Positions 7,292 through 15,549 of a stretch of 64,000 nucleotides of DNA are shown in pieces. This stretch comes from Acidobacteriota bacterium. GTDB taxonomy: Bacteria > Acidobacteriota > Thermoanaerobaculia > Gp7-AA8 > JAHWKK01. The notes below the pieces were generated by a model, which had not been told where the DNA came from, made no database searches, and saw only the letters and a program-made list of their open reading frames with translations. The stretch spans positions 1 to 64,000 of the forward strand of contig JAHWKK010000002.1 of the NCBI GenBank assembly GCA_019347945.1. Reading direction: 5' to 3'. A program made the translations under genes and the position numbers. Numbering within the stretch: the first letter of the stretch is position 1; the number at the start of each line of letters is the position of its first letter.

Positions 7292-8901
7292 CTACTCGCA
7301 TTCGCCGGTCGGTGAGCCGGCAGCTTCATTCCAGTAAACCATTCGCGCTCCGGAGGCGTTCCCCACCACGTTGAACTTGTACGGCGGATAGCCGGCACCC
7401 CAGGTTTGCTGCTGCGTGTCGTATCCCAAGGTTCCACTGGGGCACTGCGCTGGCGGGCTGGAAAGCCAGGTTTGATCACGTAGGCTATTATTCGGATCAA
7501 CATCGAGGCAGAACCAGTAATCGTCCGTGGTCGTCAGGTAGATCTCGGCCGAGGCATTTGCGAGCAACCATGAGTATACGGCTTCGCTACCGGGCGTGCT
7601 GCCCGTCTCGCTCTTCTGCCGTTCCATGTAGCGTGCTGCAATACCGGCCACAATCGGCGACGCAAAGGAGGTTCCGGTCGCGCGATCGTACAGCGTCAGA
7701 TTTTCATCAACGTCTCTGTAGAGAGAATGGCGCGCCGCATAGATACTGGTCGCGGGCGCATAGATGCTGACGCACGCACCCGAATTGGAGCCGCTGTCAT
7801 GGCCGACGTCGATGGTGGACGAATCTTCCCAGAACTGAAACCGGTAATCCTTCGGATCCGTCGAGGATGTCGATACGCTCGTACCTCCCACAACAAAAAC
7901 GTATCCCGAACGAAGGCTCGTCCGGGCACGGTCGTTAGGGGCGAAGAGGCATGCATCGGCAGTGAAGTTGTCAGCCGAGGTAAAGAACGGCTTGTTCGTG
8001 GCGTTCACCAATCCCTCGACAGCCACGCTGTATGCCGATGGTTGTGAACCACCGCCTTCGATCTCATCTTTCCAGTCAGGGACGAATCCGCTGTGGTTCA
8101 CCACTCCCGGCAGGGATATGTATGGATTGCTGTTCGGATCCGCGATCCAATCGGTCGCGTCGATGAGATCCGCCGTGAGGGCTTGACCGTTCAAACACTG
8201 TGCAATCTTCAATGAAACGACCTGTGGCTTTGCAACACCGACCTGGGTTCCCGCGAGGACGGACGCGACCGCGGTGCCATGCCACAGGTGCGGCTGCTCA
8301 TAGCCTGGCGCGGTGCATCCGTTGGTCACATCCGCTGTAAAAGGCTTGGACTTATCCGTCCGGTCCTCAGAGAAATCGACCGAGTGAACGACACGGGAGG
8401 GGTCCTCGAACTGGGGGTGATCGCTTTGGACTCCTGTGTCAATGACGTATGCGTAGACGCTGCGCCCCTCGGTGCACATATTGTGCTTGCTGTCGCGATC
8501 CTCCCATGAAACCTCATCCACTCGGTCGAGGTGCCACAGGTATTCACCATTGAACCATGTCCATTGGGTCCCTGAGATCTGCGGCTGCGGAGTTTCGGTC
8601 GTGAAGTTTTGCTCGACGAAGCGGATTCGTGGATCGGCCGCCATCGCATCGATATTCGTGTCCGATCCCCTTGTTAGAAATCCACGAAGCGAGTATCGCC
8701 AGACATCGACGAGATCCAGAGCGTAAGATTCTGTGAGAGAAGCGCAACACCTTCCACCGCTTCTGAAGGTATGGCGGAGTCTAGAACGACCATGTACTCC
8801 CCTTGAACACCCGTAGCAGGATGCCGGATCACTTTCGATGGAATGGCGGAAACAGCCGTAGCGCTGAACAGAAAAATACAGGCGATATGAAGATTTTTCA
8901 C
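7292..8901 (-). pseudogene. Secreted S8 (subtilisin-like) serine protease, frameshifted in the propeptide
   Basis: The N-terminal piece (GTG at 8901, GGGAGAAA upstream) has a signal peptide and the start of an I9-type propeptide (GEYMVVLDSAIPSEAVEG). The propeptide end (VDVWRYSLRGFLTRG, then MAADPRIRFVEQN) and the catalytic domain continue in another frame down to 7292. The shift lies near 8735-8745 and corresponds to one missing base. All catalytic residues are intact: Asp in AYVIDTGVQSDHP, His in WHGTAVASVLAG and Ser in GTSFASPIVAG. An internal ATG at 8644 could give a propeptide-less, leaderless protein that would not be secreted. Either a recent inactivation or a sequencing error explains it. 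The gene lies between direct repeats 6292-6445 and 9007-9160. Confidence 0.8.
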
Positions 8902-9006
8902 AGTTTCTCCCTTAGGTTCGATCTCGTATCAGGAGAGTCAGCCACCATGATTTTCATACCTGCTAGAAGTGATCTGTAACAGAATCGTGACAGAGAGGGC
9001 GTGGTT

Positions 9007-9160
9007 GGAGGGGCGACAGATCCCGGATTCTCGTCGGCGTGTGTGTGAACCTCGACTGTTACAGAATGTGTGAGACGGTTCGTGAGAGCTGTTCGGTCGC
9101 TTTCTGCCACAACGGGCGCGCCCGGAATTCCTCGAGGTCGACCTCATGCGCACGCGTCAG
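9007..9160 (-). repeat. Gene-tail repeat, copy containing the true phospholipase-D 3' end
   Basis: The right part (9059-9160) is the last ~100 bp of the phospholipase-D coding region, and the left part is the shared downstream flank ending in GGAGGGGCGACAGAT. It is in direct orientation with 6292-6445, so the two copies bracket the S8 protease and its companion. The gap between the repeat and the protease start (8902-9006) should hold the protease promoter, but no clear boxes were identified. Confidence 0.75.
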
Positions 9161-10351
9161 ATCGTCTTCGAAGATCCTGACGAGCTGGCCTCCGATCTCG
9201 CTCGACGAAAAGACCATCGCGACCTCGTCGTTGAGCATCATCGACCGATTGTCGAAATTGATCGTACCGACGTAGCCCCACTTGCCGTCGACCACCATCG
9301 TCTTCGCGTGGACCATCGTCGGCTCGTACTCGAAGATCCGGATTCCGGCTTCCATGAGCTCCTCGAGATGGGCGCGCCCGGCGAAGTACGCCGGCCTCTG
9401 ATCGGTGTTCCAGCCGGGGTCGAGGATCCGGACGTCGACGCCACGCTTCGCGGCTTCCATCATCAGCGTGCGAAAGTCGTCATCCGGAACGAAGTACGGG
9501 GTGGTGATGCAGATCGAGCTTTTCGCCGCGGCGATCGAGAGAACGAAAAACCGTTCGGCGTTCGTGCTGCCGATCGACGGATCGGTGTGCATGATTCCGG
9601 CGCGTACATCTCCCGCCCGCGCCTCTGCATCATCCTCGATCTCGCCGAACAGAACTTCGCCCATCAGCAGCTTCGCGCTCGATTCCGCCCAGTTCGCAAT
9701 GAACGCCCCCTGGAGCTGGTCGACCGCAGGCCCCTCGATCCGGACGTTCGTATCCCGCCAGCATCCCTCGGTCTTTCCGTCGCCGAGCCACCGGTCGTCG
9801 ATCCCGAAACCGCCCGTGTACGCGACCGCTCCATCGATGACGACCGCGCGGATGTGCATACGCTGACCGATCTTGTAGAGGAGGTTCCATTGGAATGGCC
9901 GGAAAACATTCACATGAACGCCGGCGTCGCGTAACCCGTCGAGGTACTCATCACTCAAACCATCCGTCCCGAAGTAATCGTAAAGAAAGTTCACCTTCAC
10001 ACCGGCCTTCGCGCGTTCGATGAGCGCCTCGCGGACCCGATCGGACAGCTCTCCGGGCCGATGAAAGAAGACGTGCCAGGAGATCGACTTCTTCGCCGTT
10101 CCGAGCTCGTCGATCATCCGGTCATAGGTGCCGTCTCCGTTGAGGAGGATCTCGACCCGGTTGCCGTCATAGAGCCGGCTGCCACTGAGGACTTCGAAGT
10201 GGCGGAGAAAGAGCGCACCGCCCACCTCCGGAAGCTCATCCGTTTCATCGAGGATCTCGACACTGCTGACCCGGGTCTCACGCGTGATGTACGGAATCGT
10301 CACGAGCAGGAACAGCCCGATGATCAGAAGGAGAACGATGATGGTGACCAC
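9059..10351 (-). CDS. Phospholipase D superfamily protein, cardiolipin-synthase-like
   Basis: This 430-residue enzyme has one N-terminal membrane helix (about residues 3-22) and two PLD domains. It probably condenses phosphatidyl groups to form cardiolipin at the inner membrane. The second catalytic motif is canonical, HAKTMVVDG with Lys. The first reads HIRAVVIDG, with Arg in place of the usual Lys, although the downstream GGFGIDDRW is kept. Length is a little short of E. coli ClsA. The last residues (RTVSHIL) are shared with the repeat copies at 5.4 and 6.4 kb, so the 3' end may have been supplied or replaced by that element. The gene ahead on the same strand is the TlpA-like lipoprotein, 73 bp upstream. 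Confidence 0.85.
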   Translation of the reverse strand: MVTIIVLLLIIGLFLLVTIPYITRETRVSSVEILDETDELPEVGGALFLRHFEVLSGSRLYDGNRVEILLNGDGTYDRMIDELGTAKKSISWHVFFHRPGELSDRVREALIERAKAGVKVNFLYDYFGTDGLSDEYLDGLRDAGVHVNVFRPFQWNLLYKIGQRMHIRAVVIDGAVAYTGGFGIDDRWLGDGKTEGCWRDTNVRIEGPAVDQLQGAFIANWAESSAKLLMGEVLFGEIEDDAEARAGDVRAGIMHTDPSIGSTNAERFFVLSIAAAKSSICITTPYFVPDDDFRTLMMEAAKRGVDVRILDPGWNTDQRPAYFAGRAHLEELMEAGIRIFEYEPTMVHAKTMVVDGKWGYVGTINFDNRSMMLNDEVAMVFSSSEIGGQLVRIFEDDLTRAHEVDLEEFRARPLWQKATEQLSRTVSHIL

Positions 10352-10424
10352 GGCGAGGGCGCTTGCGAGGGTTGCGCCGGGGGGTAGTCGTCCCGCTCGG
10401 CGAGAGAGTCCGGGATCTCAGCCT

Positions 10425-11033
10425 CTAGAAAGAGACAGTCGTCGAGGGGGAAGCGGGACCGAGCAATTCCGTCAGGAGGTCGATCAGCTCCGGGTCGTCG
10501 CTCGAGACCGGACCGATGTGATACCAGCGGACATTACCGTCGCGGTCGACCAGAACGGTCGTCGGGACCACGGTCGTGTTGAACGCGTCCAGGGTCGTCA
10601 TGCCGGGATCGTGGATCACCGCGTAATTGATCTCGAAGTTGCGAACGAACTCCTGGATCTGCGGGGCGGTTCCGGCGTTGTCGACCGAGACTCCGAGAAC
10701 TTCGAAGCCCTTCGGTCCCCAGGCCGACTTCAACTCGATCAGATCGGGAATCTCGTAGCGACAGGGCGTGCACCACGTCGCCCAGATGTTGATCAGGGTC
10801 ACATTGCCTTCGAGGTCGCCCGACCATCGCCCGCCGGCGAGGGTGACGGCCTCGAACTGAGGCAATCGATCGCCGATCTCGATGCCCCCCCTCTGCTGCG
10901 GAGCACTCTGGACGATTCGCGGTCCGCTGTCTCCGAGCTCGGAGGTCTGTTCGTCCCCGCCACATCCGGCGATGCCGGGCAGCAGCAGCGTCGCCGCCAG
11001 CAGGTACGAAAAAGCCCGCCTTTCAGCGGGCCT
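10425..11033 (-). CDS. TlpA/ResA-like thioredoxin-fold lipoprotein (start unresolved)
   Basis: The frame encodes a lipobox (LLLPGIAGC), a short linker and a TlpA/ResA thioredoxin domain with the active site WATWCTPCR and cis-Pro region TTVVPTTVLVDRDG. Such proteins are periplasmic, membrane-tethered disulfide reductases, often for cytochrome c maturation. No ATG, GTG or TTG lies between the terminator of rplY and the lipobox. The coordinates given begin at RPAERRAFSY, a plausible charged n-region that overlaps the terminator stem; a CTG at 11003 is the other option. A non-canonical start, coupling to rplY (stop 22 bp upstream) or a sequence error could explain this. Confidence 0.72.
   Translation of the reverse strand, partial: RPAERRAFSYLLAATLLLPGIAGCGGDEQTSELGDSGPRIVQSAPQQRGGIEIGDRLPQFEAVTLAGGRWSGDLEGNVTLINIWATWCTPCRYEIPDLIELKSAWGPKGFEVLGVSVDNAGTAPQIQEFVRNFEINYAVIHDPGMTTLDAFNTTVVPTTVLVDRDGNVRWYHIGPVSSDDPELIDLLTELLGPASPSTTVSF
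11009..11032 (-). terminator. Rho-independent terminator after rplY
   Basis: On the minus strand GGCCCGC-TGAAA-GGCGGGC is followed by TTTTT, a strong stem with a U tract just after the rplY stop. It overlaps the probable N-terminus of the TlpA-like gene, so read-through or a promoter within rplY is needed to express that gene. Confidence 0.85.
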
Positions 11034-11055
11034 GTTCTTTTCGAGAGTGTGGATG

Positions 11056-11730
11056 TCAGTCCTCTTCTTCTTCTTTTTCTTCTGCCTCGTCCTTCGCGCG
11101 TCCGATGAGCTCCGGTTCGGCGATCTCCTCGATCCCTTCCTCGGGCTCTTCGACTTCTTCGATGGCCTTCGGTGCAACCGAGACGACGACGCGATCCTCG
11201 TCGACGTCGTAGAGCTCAGCCCCCGGAGGAATGGCGAGGTCGGAGACGCGACGGACGTCGTTGATGTCCATGTCGGTGACGTCGATGACGAACTCGTCCG
11301 GGATGTCGGCCGGAAGACATTCGACCTCGAGCTCCCGAAGCTGAAAGTCGAGAATACCGCCAAACTGCTTCACGCCCTTCGCCGTTCCCGTCACGTGGAT
11401 CGGAACCGTCACGTGAACCTTCTCGTCCATGTTGACGCGAATGAAATCGATGTGGGTCGGACGCCTGCTGATCGGATCCATCTGGAAATCACGGATCATC
11501 GCGTGACGGGTCTGATCGCTGTCTGCCAGCTTGAGGAGGAAGACCGAACGGATGCCGTGATCACCCTTGCGGATGAGGTCGGTCAGTTCGCGCGAGCCGA
11601 CGGTGATCGCCATCGAATCGCGATCTCCACCGTAGACGACGGCCGGGATCTTCCCGTCCCGTCGTAGTTTTTTGGCGGCTCCGGAGCCGGTCTTCTCGCG
11701 CCGGGCCACTTCGAGGGTCATCTCAGACAT
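11056..11730 (-). CDS. rplY: 50S ribosomal protein L25, Ctc (long) form
   Basis: This 224-residue protein binds 5S rRNA in the large subunit. The N-terminal L25 domain (EVARREKTGSGAAKKLRRDG, then PAVVYGGD near residue 30) is followed by the Ctc/TL5-type beta domain containing VPIHVTGTAKGVKQFGG. A very acidic tail from about residue 188 ends in EEKEEEED. In many genomes rplY sits beside pth; here pth is at 51.7 kb, so that pairing is broken. A strong terminator follows 24 bp after the stop. Confidence 0.95.
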   Translation of the reverse strand: MSEMTLEVARREKTGSGAAKKLRRDGKIPAVVYGGDRDSMAITVGSRELTDLIRKGDHGIRSVFLLKLADSDQTRHAMIRDFQMDPISRRPTHIDFIRVNMDEKVHVTVPIHVTGTAKGVKQFGGILDFQLRELEVECLPADIPDEFVIDVTDMDINDVRRVSDLAIPPGAELYDVDEDRVVVSVAPKAIEEVEEPEEGIEEIAEPELIGRAKDEAEEKEEEED

Positions 11731-11802
11731 GCTGCAATACTCCTTTCGAATCTACGCCGTGCCCGATAAAAGCCCTCGAATCAAACAAATTCCCATAGAA
11801 AC

Positions 11803-11835
11803 AGGGACCAGGGATCAGGGATCAGGGATCAGGGG
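11803..11835. repeat. Tandem heptamer array (AGGGATC units)
   Basis: AGGGACC-AGGGATC-AGGGATC-AGGGATC-AGGGG lies in the gap upstream of rplY. The same heptamer in inverse orientation is at 47434-47458. It has no coding potential and resembles the short tandem heptamers (STRR) known from cyanobacteria in size and placement only. Confidence 0.7.
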
Positions 11836-11949
11836 TTGCAAACCCAGAGCTCATTCATCGACTCAACGTGCCGCTTTCGGCTCTGGGATCGAGAAGGTCG
11901 AGCGCCCGATCCCGGATCTCGACGCGGACCCCTGCGTTACCATCCCTCC

Positions 11950-12405
11950 ATGAGATATGCCGCCATCCTCCTCGCTCTTTCCCTCCTTCTCGGCTGCACA
12001 TCCTCAGCTCCTACCCAGGCCTCCGACCTCGAGGAGATCCAGGCGCAGAGCCGCGCGCTCTCCGAGGCTTATGCCCGGGAGAACATCCCGGCGCTGGTCG
12101 CGATCTACACCGTGGACGGTGTCGCGGCGCCCGGCGGCCGCGACTTCGTTCGGGGTCCGGAGGCGCTGAGGCGGCTCTGGACGCTTCCGGATGGGGCCGA
12201 CGTGATTCGTCATCAGGCGACCCCGGTCGAGATCGTCGTCGACGGCGATCACGCGTACGACTGGGGCTACTACGAAGGGGAGACGGTCCGGGAAGGACAG
12301 GCATCGCCGTTCCGCGGAACCTACGTCATCATCTGGGAGCGGGGCGAAGACGGGGTGTGGCGCATTGCCGTCGACATGTGGGCGCGGCTCCAGAACCGGA
12401 ACTGA
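11950..12405 (+). CDS. Lipoprotein with SnoaL/DUF4440-like (NTF2 fold) domain
   Basis: This 151-residue protein has a short signal peptide with lipobox LLLGC at about residues 11-15, so it is probably a lipoprotein. The remainder matches the SnoaL/DUF4440 pattern of the NTF2-like fold: a helix (ALSEAYARENIPALVAIYTV), then the GVAAPGGRDFVRGPEALRRL region and a final strand with YVIIWERGEDGVWRIAVDMW. Such domains include enzymes and ligand-binding proteins, so no reaction can be assigned. The stop is 5 bp before the 49-bp tRNA-derived repeat, so this is the last gene outside the genomic island on this side. Confidence 0.75.
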   Translation: MRYAAILLALSLLLGCTSSAPTQASDLEEIQAQSRALSEAYARENIPALVAIYTVDGVAAPGGRDFVRGPEALRRLWTLPDGADVIRHQATPVEIVVDGDHAYDWGYYEGETVREGQASPFRGTYVIIWERGEDGVWRIAVDMWARLQNRN

Positions 12406-12410
12406 GGAAG

Positions 12411-12459
12411 GGGTGGAGCCGTTGGCCGGACTTGAACCGGCGACCTGCTGATTACGAAT
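12411..12459 (-). repeat. Distal attachment repeat (3' half of tRNA-Thr)
   Basis: These 49 bases are identical to 18399-18447, which is the 3' half of the intact tRNA-Thr gene from the anticodon loop through the T arm, acceptor and CCA end. The match stops abruptly at 12460. This is the expected distal att site of an element integrated into the tRNA gene. Confidence 0.88.
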
Positions 12460-12829
12460 TCGATCTAACGAAAGTCGCCGAGAATCGCAGGAAGCCGGAA
12501 AGCCTCATTTCTCAGGCCTTTCGTTCGCTCTTCCACTCGCGGAGAATTGCTGCGAGTCGCGGGGGTGGCTGTCAAACTGGCTGTCAAATGATCTGTTCTG
12601 ACGGCCACGGTCACGCGGCAGAGGCCACGCACGGCTCGAGAGCGGCCGTCATCGAGGAGCACGAGAGAGGCCCGCCCGGCTGGTTGCAGCAGGGACAGCG
12701 CTCGCCCGCGCTCCCAAAAAATCGGAGGGGGTGGGGGTGTACCCAACCCTTGGAATTGAAACCGGGTCCCCTCTCTCTACTCAAACTGTCCCACTTCATG
12801 AACGGGTTCGAAGCCCGGAGGAAAACAAG
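12460..12829. other. Island edge without a clear gene, possible integrase relic
   Basis: This 370-base stretch has no convincing gene. The minus-strand frame 12465-12746 ends 6 bp from the att repeat, where integrase genes usually end. Its tail (TDHLTASLTATPATRSN) looks like the unstructured C-termini of some tyrosine recombinases, but no catalytic motif is visible. It may be a decayed integrase end or chance. A G-run (12724-12736) precedes the next gene. Confidence 0.3.
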
Positions 12830-13474
12830 ATGAACGACGAACGAGAATTGACGCAAAGCGAGAAGCTCTCCCTGGCATTCAGGCTGATCGAAATCACGCC
12901 GCCCGGTGAGCTTCACTGGTTCGAGCCGACCGATACCGGCGATGCAGACGAAGACGGCTTCATGAACCCGCGGGCACGCGTCCGGGCCCTGCTGTCTGCC
13001 GACTGCGACGAGGAGCTCATGCCTTTTAACTACGTCTTGACGGTCTGCGAGAACTACACGGTCGGCGGAATCGAGGGAGTGCGGAAGGTCTTCCGTGCCG
13101 CGCTGGAGAACGAGGAATTCGAGCCGGACGTCAGTGAACCTGAAGCCATCGATCCGGAGAGCATCGGGTTTCTCTTCCTGAAGCGATCTGATTTCCTCCG
13201 GGTCGTGACCAGGCGAACCGGCCTCACTGTCGGCTATCTCTGCGAGATCCTCACCGATCGAGATACCGCTCGAGACTCCCGGCCCGGCTTCTCTTTCGGG
13301 GCCGGGAAGTCCCGCGACAACTCGGAAATGACGGATGAGCTCCATCTGCCCGCTTGGTTTCTCGCAGAGGCGTTGGCAGCAGCGAAGCAGAAGTATCTGA
13401 GAGTTTCCTCGGTGAGTGAGACGCGGATCCGGTGGACTGCACCGGAGCCGGAATTCGACGAAGAAGCGATCTGA
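12830..13474 (+). CDS. Island protein of unknown function (214 aa)
   Basis: This soluble, acidic protein starts at an ATG at 12830 with GGAGG about 8 nt upstream. No signal peptide, membrane helix or known motif was recognised. The central segment (FLKRSDFLRVVTRRTGLTVG, about residues 118-137) has helix-turn-helix-like periodicity, but this is weak. A decayed copy of its last codons plus its terminator occurs at 16612-16716, so the gene or its end was once duplicated within the island. It reads toward the convergent PIN-domain gene. Confidence 0.65.
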   Translation: MNDERELTQSEKLSLAFRLIEITPPGELHWFEPTDTGDADEDGFMNPRARVRALLSADCDEELMPFNYVLTVCENYTVGGIEGVRKVFRAALENEEFEPDVSEPEAIDPESIGFLFLKRSDFLRVVTRRTGLTVGYLCEILTDRDTARDSRPGFSFGAGKSRDNSEMTDELHLPAWFLAEALAAAKQKYLRVSSVSETRIRWTAPEPEFDEEAI

Positions 13475-13482
13475 GACGTGCG

Positions 13483-13523
13483 CGAGGGGGCATCCGTCCG
13501 GAATGGAAGGCTCTGCCCCTTCG
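13483..13523 (+). terminator. Terminator after the 214-aa island gene
   Basis: CGAGGGGGCA pairs with TGCCCCTTCG around a loop, followed by a T-rich AATTCTTCTTTT. The hairpin is nearly the reverse complement of the one at 16665-16716. Confidence 0.65.
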
Positions 13524-13560
13524 AATTCTTCTTTTGCCAGATGGAAAATCTGGAAGAAAA

Positions 13561-14106
13561 CTACTCTTCTTCGTCGGCGTCAGGCTCTTGTCCTGATGGA
13601 AGAGCTCGGAAAAGAGTTCCCTGAGCCTCGAAGGGCTCTTCGATTTGAAGATTCCACTTCCCACAGATCGGGCTTTTCAGGCTCAGAAGATCGCTGGGGC
13701 GTAGGCGATCACCCGCCCCGTCGAGAGTCCACATGGAATCGACCTCGGATGCTATTGCCGTGGCGGCGTGGACTGCATCTGGAGTCTTGATCTTCGGGTC
13801 ATCGTTCTCGCCGCTGTAGGTGTATCGGATCTCGCGCGCGATGTCGGCGACTCGGATGTCTACGTTACGCTCGACGACATTTCGGCGAGACAATAGTCCG
13901 ACGAAGCGCTTCTCTTTTTTAGGATCCAGCTTCGTCTTGGTTATCTCGATGCGGGTGATGGTCGATGTGACCAGTGTCGCCTCCCCAGCTTCGACCCTAT
14001 CGATGCAAGCGTTGATGCCGTCGAGGACGGAGGTCTTTCGCTTCTCCATGTCGATCAATGCTATGAACACGCAGGTATCCCAGTAGATCTTTGGCGACTT
14101 ACTCAT
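13561..14106 (-). CDS. PIN-domain protein, VapC-like
   Basis: This 181-residue PIN-fold ribonuclease candidate retains the acidic residues expected for metal-dependent cleavage: Asp in IYWDTCVFIALID near residue 9, Glu in STITRIEI near 53, Asp in KTPDAVHAATAIA, and Asp in MWTLDGAGDRL. It is longer than typical VapC toxins (about 130 residues), with an acidic C-terminal tail. It overlaps the 273-residue gene upstream by 8 bp, so the pair is almost certainly one transcript. VapC toxins cleave tRNA or rRNA; whether this one is a toxin is inferred. It ends convergently with the 214-residue gene. Confidence 0.8.
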   Translation of the reverse strand: MSKSPKIYWDTCVFIALIDMEKRKTSVLDGINACIDRVEAGEATLVTSTITRIEITKTKLDPKKEKRFVGLLSRRNVVERNVDIRVADIAREIRYTYSGENDDPKIKTPDAVHAATAIASEVDSMWTLDGAGDRLRPSDLLSLKSPICGKWNLQIEEPFEAQGTLFRALPSGQEPDADEEE

Positions 14107-14920
14107 CCTCAGCTCTCAGCTCCTCCAGGTAATCTCGCACGTTCTTTCCCTCGGTGAGCCCTGGCGACATATTCCGGAGGTCGCTCAGTTTAGGAAGATC
14201 CTTTTCATCGGGCAGCTCCTCGATTTCATCGACCGCGATGTGATCGGCGAAGTTCGATCGCGGCTTGTACCGCAGCTCTCCGTATATCCGGACCCATTTT
14301 CGGCCCGCCAGGGCCCGTAGAACCTGATCCATTTGTTCAGCCTTAAACGAGCAATCGATACTCGTCGGGCCGATGATCGGATAGATTCTGCACTTGCGAT
14401 CCTTGTGAAGGTTCACCGCTTCAAGGCTGCCCTCTACCGAACCGTATTCGTAGGATGTTTCGCGAGCCCACAGGTCGAAGAAGGTCTTTTGATACTTCTC
14501 ATCCATCACCAACGGCTTCAGCTTCTCTCCCACCACCCTGAACTCGATGCGACGCATGTGGTCATCCGTGGACGGAACGATCTTGCTGAGCGTATCCAGA
14601 GATGTGCTCGGCACTTGGTCAAAGCGCCCCTTACCGAGGTGAGCCATTGACCTTTTAAACGTCCTGACGACCTGCCGACCCGCATTCATTGGAACATCTC
14701 GGTTGATGGGCCTCGGCTCTACCACAAACCCGGAGCTTTCGTTGACCAACTCCACCACCACGTAGTTGAGACCTCTCTTCTGTAGAACGCTCCTCTCGAT
14801 TTCCCGGAGCCCATTGACAATCCTCTCCAGCCTGTCCGCCAGCTCGTCGAGGCGGACGTCTCCTTCCTCATCGTCTCCGATGAATCGGATGTAGAGACGT
14901 GGTGGTTTTCGGGTGGTCAT
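14099..14920 (-). CDS. Partner of the PIN-domain protein, unknown family (273 aa)
   Basis: This 273-residue cytoplasmic protein is encoded just before the PIN gene and overlaps it by 8 bp. The N-terminal half contains RLYIRFIGDDEEGDVRLDEL and a predicted helical region. The C-terminal end (LSDLRNMSPGLTEGKNVRDY, then LEELRAEDE) looks like the short toxin-binding tails of VapB-type antitoxins, which fold into the PIN active site. No DNA-binding ribbon-helix-helix or AbrB motif was seen, and the size is far above a normal antitoxin. It may be an unusual antitoxin or a partner that delivers the nuclease to a target. Confidence 0.65.
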   Translation of the reverse strand: MTTRKPPRLYIRFIGDDEEGDVRLDELADRLERIVNGLREIERSVLQKRGLNYVVVELVNESSGFVVEPRPINRDVPMNAGRQVVRTFKRSMAHLGKGRFDQVPSTSLDTLSKIVPSTDDHMRRIEFRVVGEKLKPLVMDEKYQKTFFDLWARETSYEYGSVEGSLEAVNLHKDRKCRIYPIIGPTSIDCSFKAEQMDQVLRALAGRKWVRIYGELRYKPRSNFADHIAVDEIEELPDEKDLPKLSDLRNMSPGLTEGKNVRDYLEELRAEDE

Positions 14921-15025
14921 TCAGGGACAGTATGGACCGTATCGAATCGACGTGCCAGCATCAGTACATGGCGAGATGACTCCTGTGGTTTTACCTAACG
15001 GTGCCATCGGCGGCTCCTTCCTCCC

Positions 15026-15259
15026 TCAGTCGTCGTCTTCCGCGCCAAGCAGATCCAGCACCTCTTCAGTCGCTTGATCACAGCAGATCTCCGCCGTGAG
15101 CTGTAGTGATTCGAGTTCGCTCCCCGAAACCTTGATGTCCCGAACGCGCTCCCCGTGCTCGGGGCATCGATAGTCCGAGACCGCATCAGCGATCGACTCC
15201 GTCACGGCTTCCTTGATCGCGTCATCGAAAGAGTCCATACCGTCGAAGGTGATCTTCAT
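15026..15259 (-). CDS. Small Cys/His protein (77 aa), third gene of island operon
   Basis: The ATG at 15259 overlaps the stop of the 97-residue gene (ATGA), which fixes this start over a longer upstream frame. The protein has a helical first third, a CPEHG motif near residue 33 and a CC pair near residue 59. This CPxHG...CC arrangement recurs in small uncharacterised proteins and probably binds zinc. It ends with an acidic AEDDD tail. Its function is unknown and is probably linked to the two genes before it. Confidence 0.6.
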   Translation of the reverse strand: MKITFDGMDSFDDAIKEAVTESIADAVSDYRCPEHGERVRDIKVSGSELESLQLTAEICCDQATEEVLDLLGAEDDD

Positions 15260-15549
15260 GTGTCTTCTCCATCTGTGAACCGCGAGCGGACGTCTCTCTC
15301 GCAGACGTCGAGCGCCGCGCGGAGCTCGCGCTCTGTTTCCGGACCGGGCAGCGCGAGCCAGCGGTACACCGGCCGTGCCTCGTCGCCCTTCCACTCCATC
15401 ATCCAAGCGAGATGCCGAGCCCGAACCGGCGCATCCCAGTCCAGATCACGGCCGTCGAGGTATCCGCGAAAATCCTCGATGTAGCTGAGGATCGCGTTCA
15501 ACGTTACCTCCGTGAACTCCTGCTGGAATGTGCGCTCGGACTCACTCAT
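15256..15549 (-). CDS. Unknown 97-aa protein, second gene of island operon
   Basis: This is a small acidic, Trp-rich cytoplasmic protein (RHLAWMMEWKGDEARPVYRW near the middle). It overlaps the upstream gene by 8 bp and the downstream gene by 4 bp, so all three are translationally coupled. No family was recognised and no signal peptide or membrane helix is present. Confidence 0.6.
   Translation of the reverse strand: MSESERTFQQEFTEVTLNAILSYIEDFRGYLDGRDLDWDAPVRARHLAWMMEWKGDEARPVYRWLALPGPETERELRAALDVCERDVRSRFTDGEDT

Noticed and set aside
12465-12746. Integrase gene at the island edge
   Set aside because: Only a tail-like sequence is visible. None of the Arg-His-Arg-Tyr catalytic motifs was found, so it is kept only as a possible relic.
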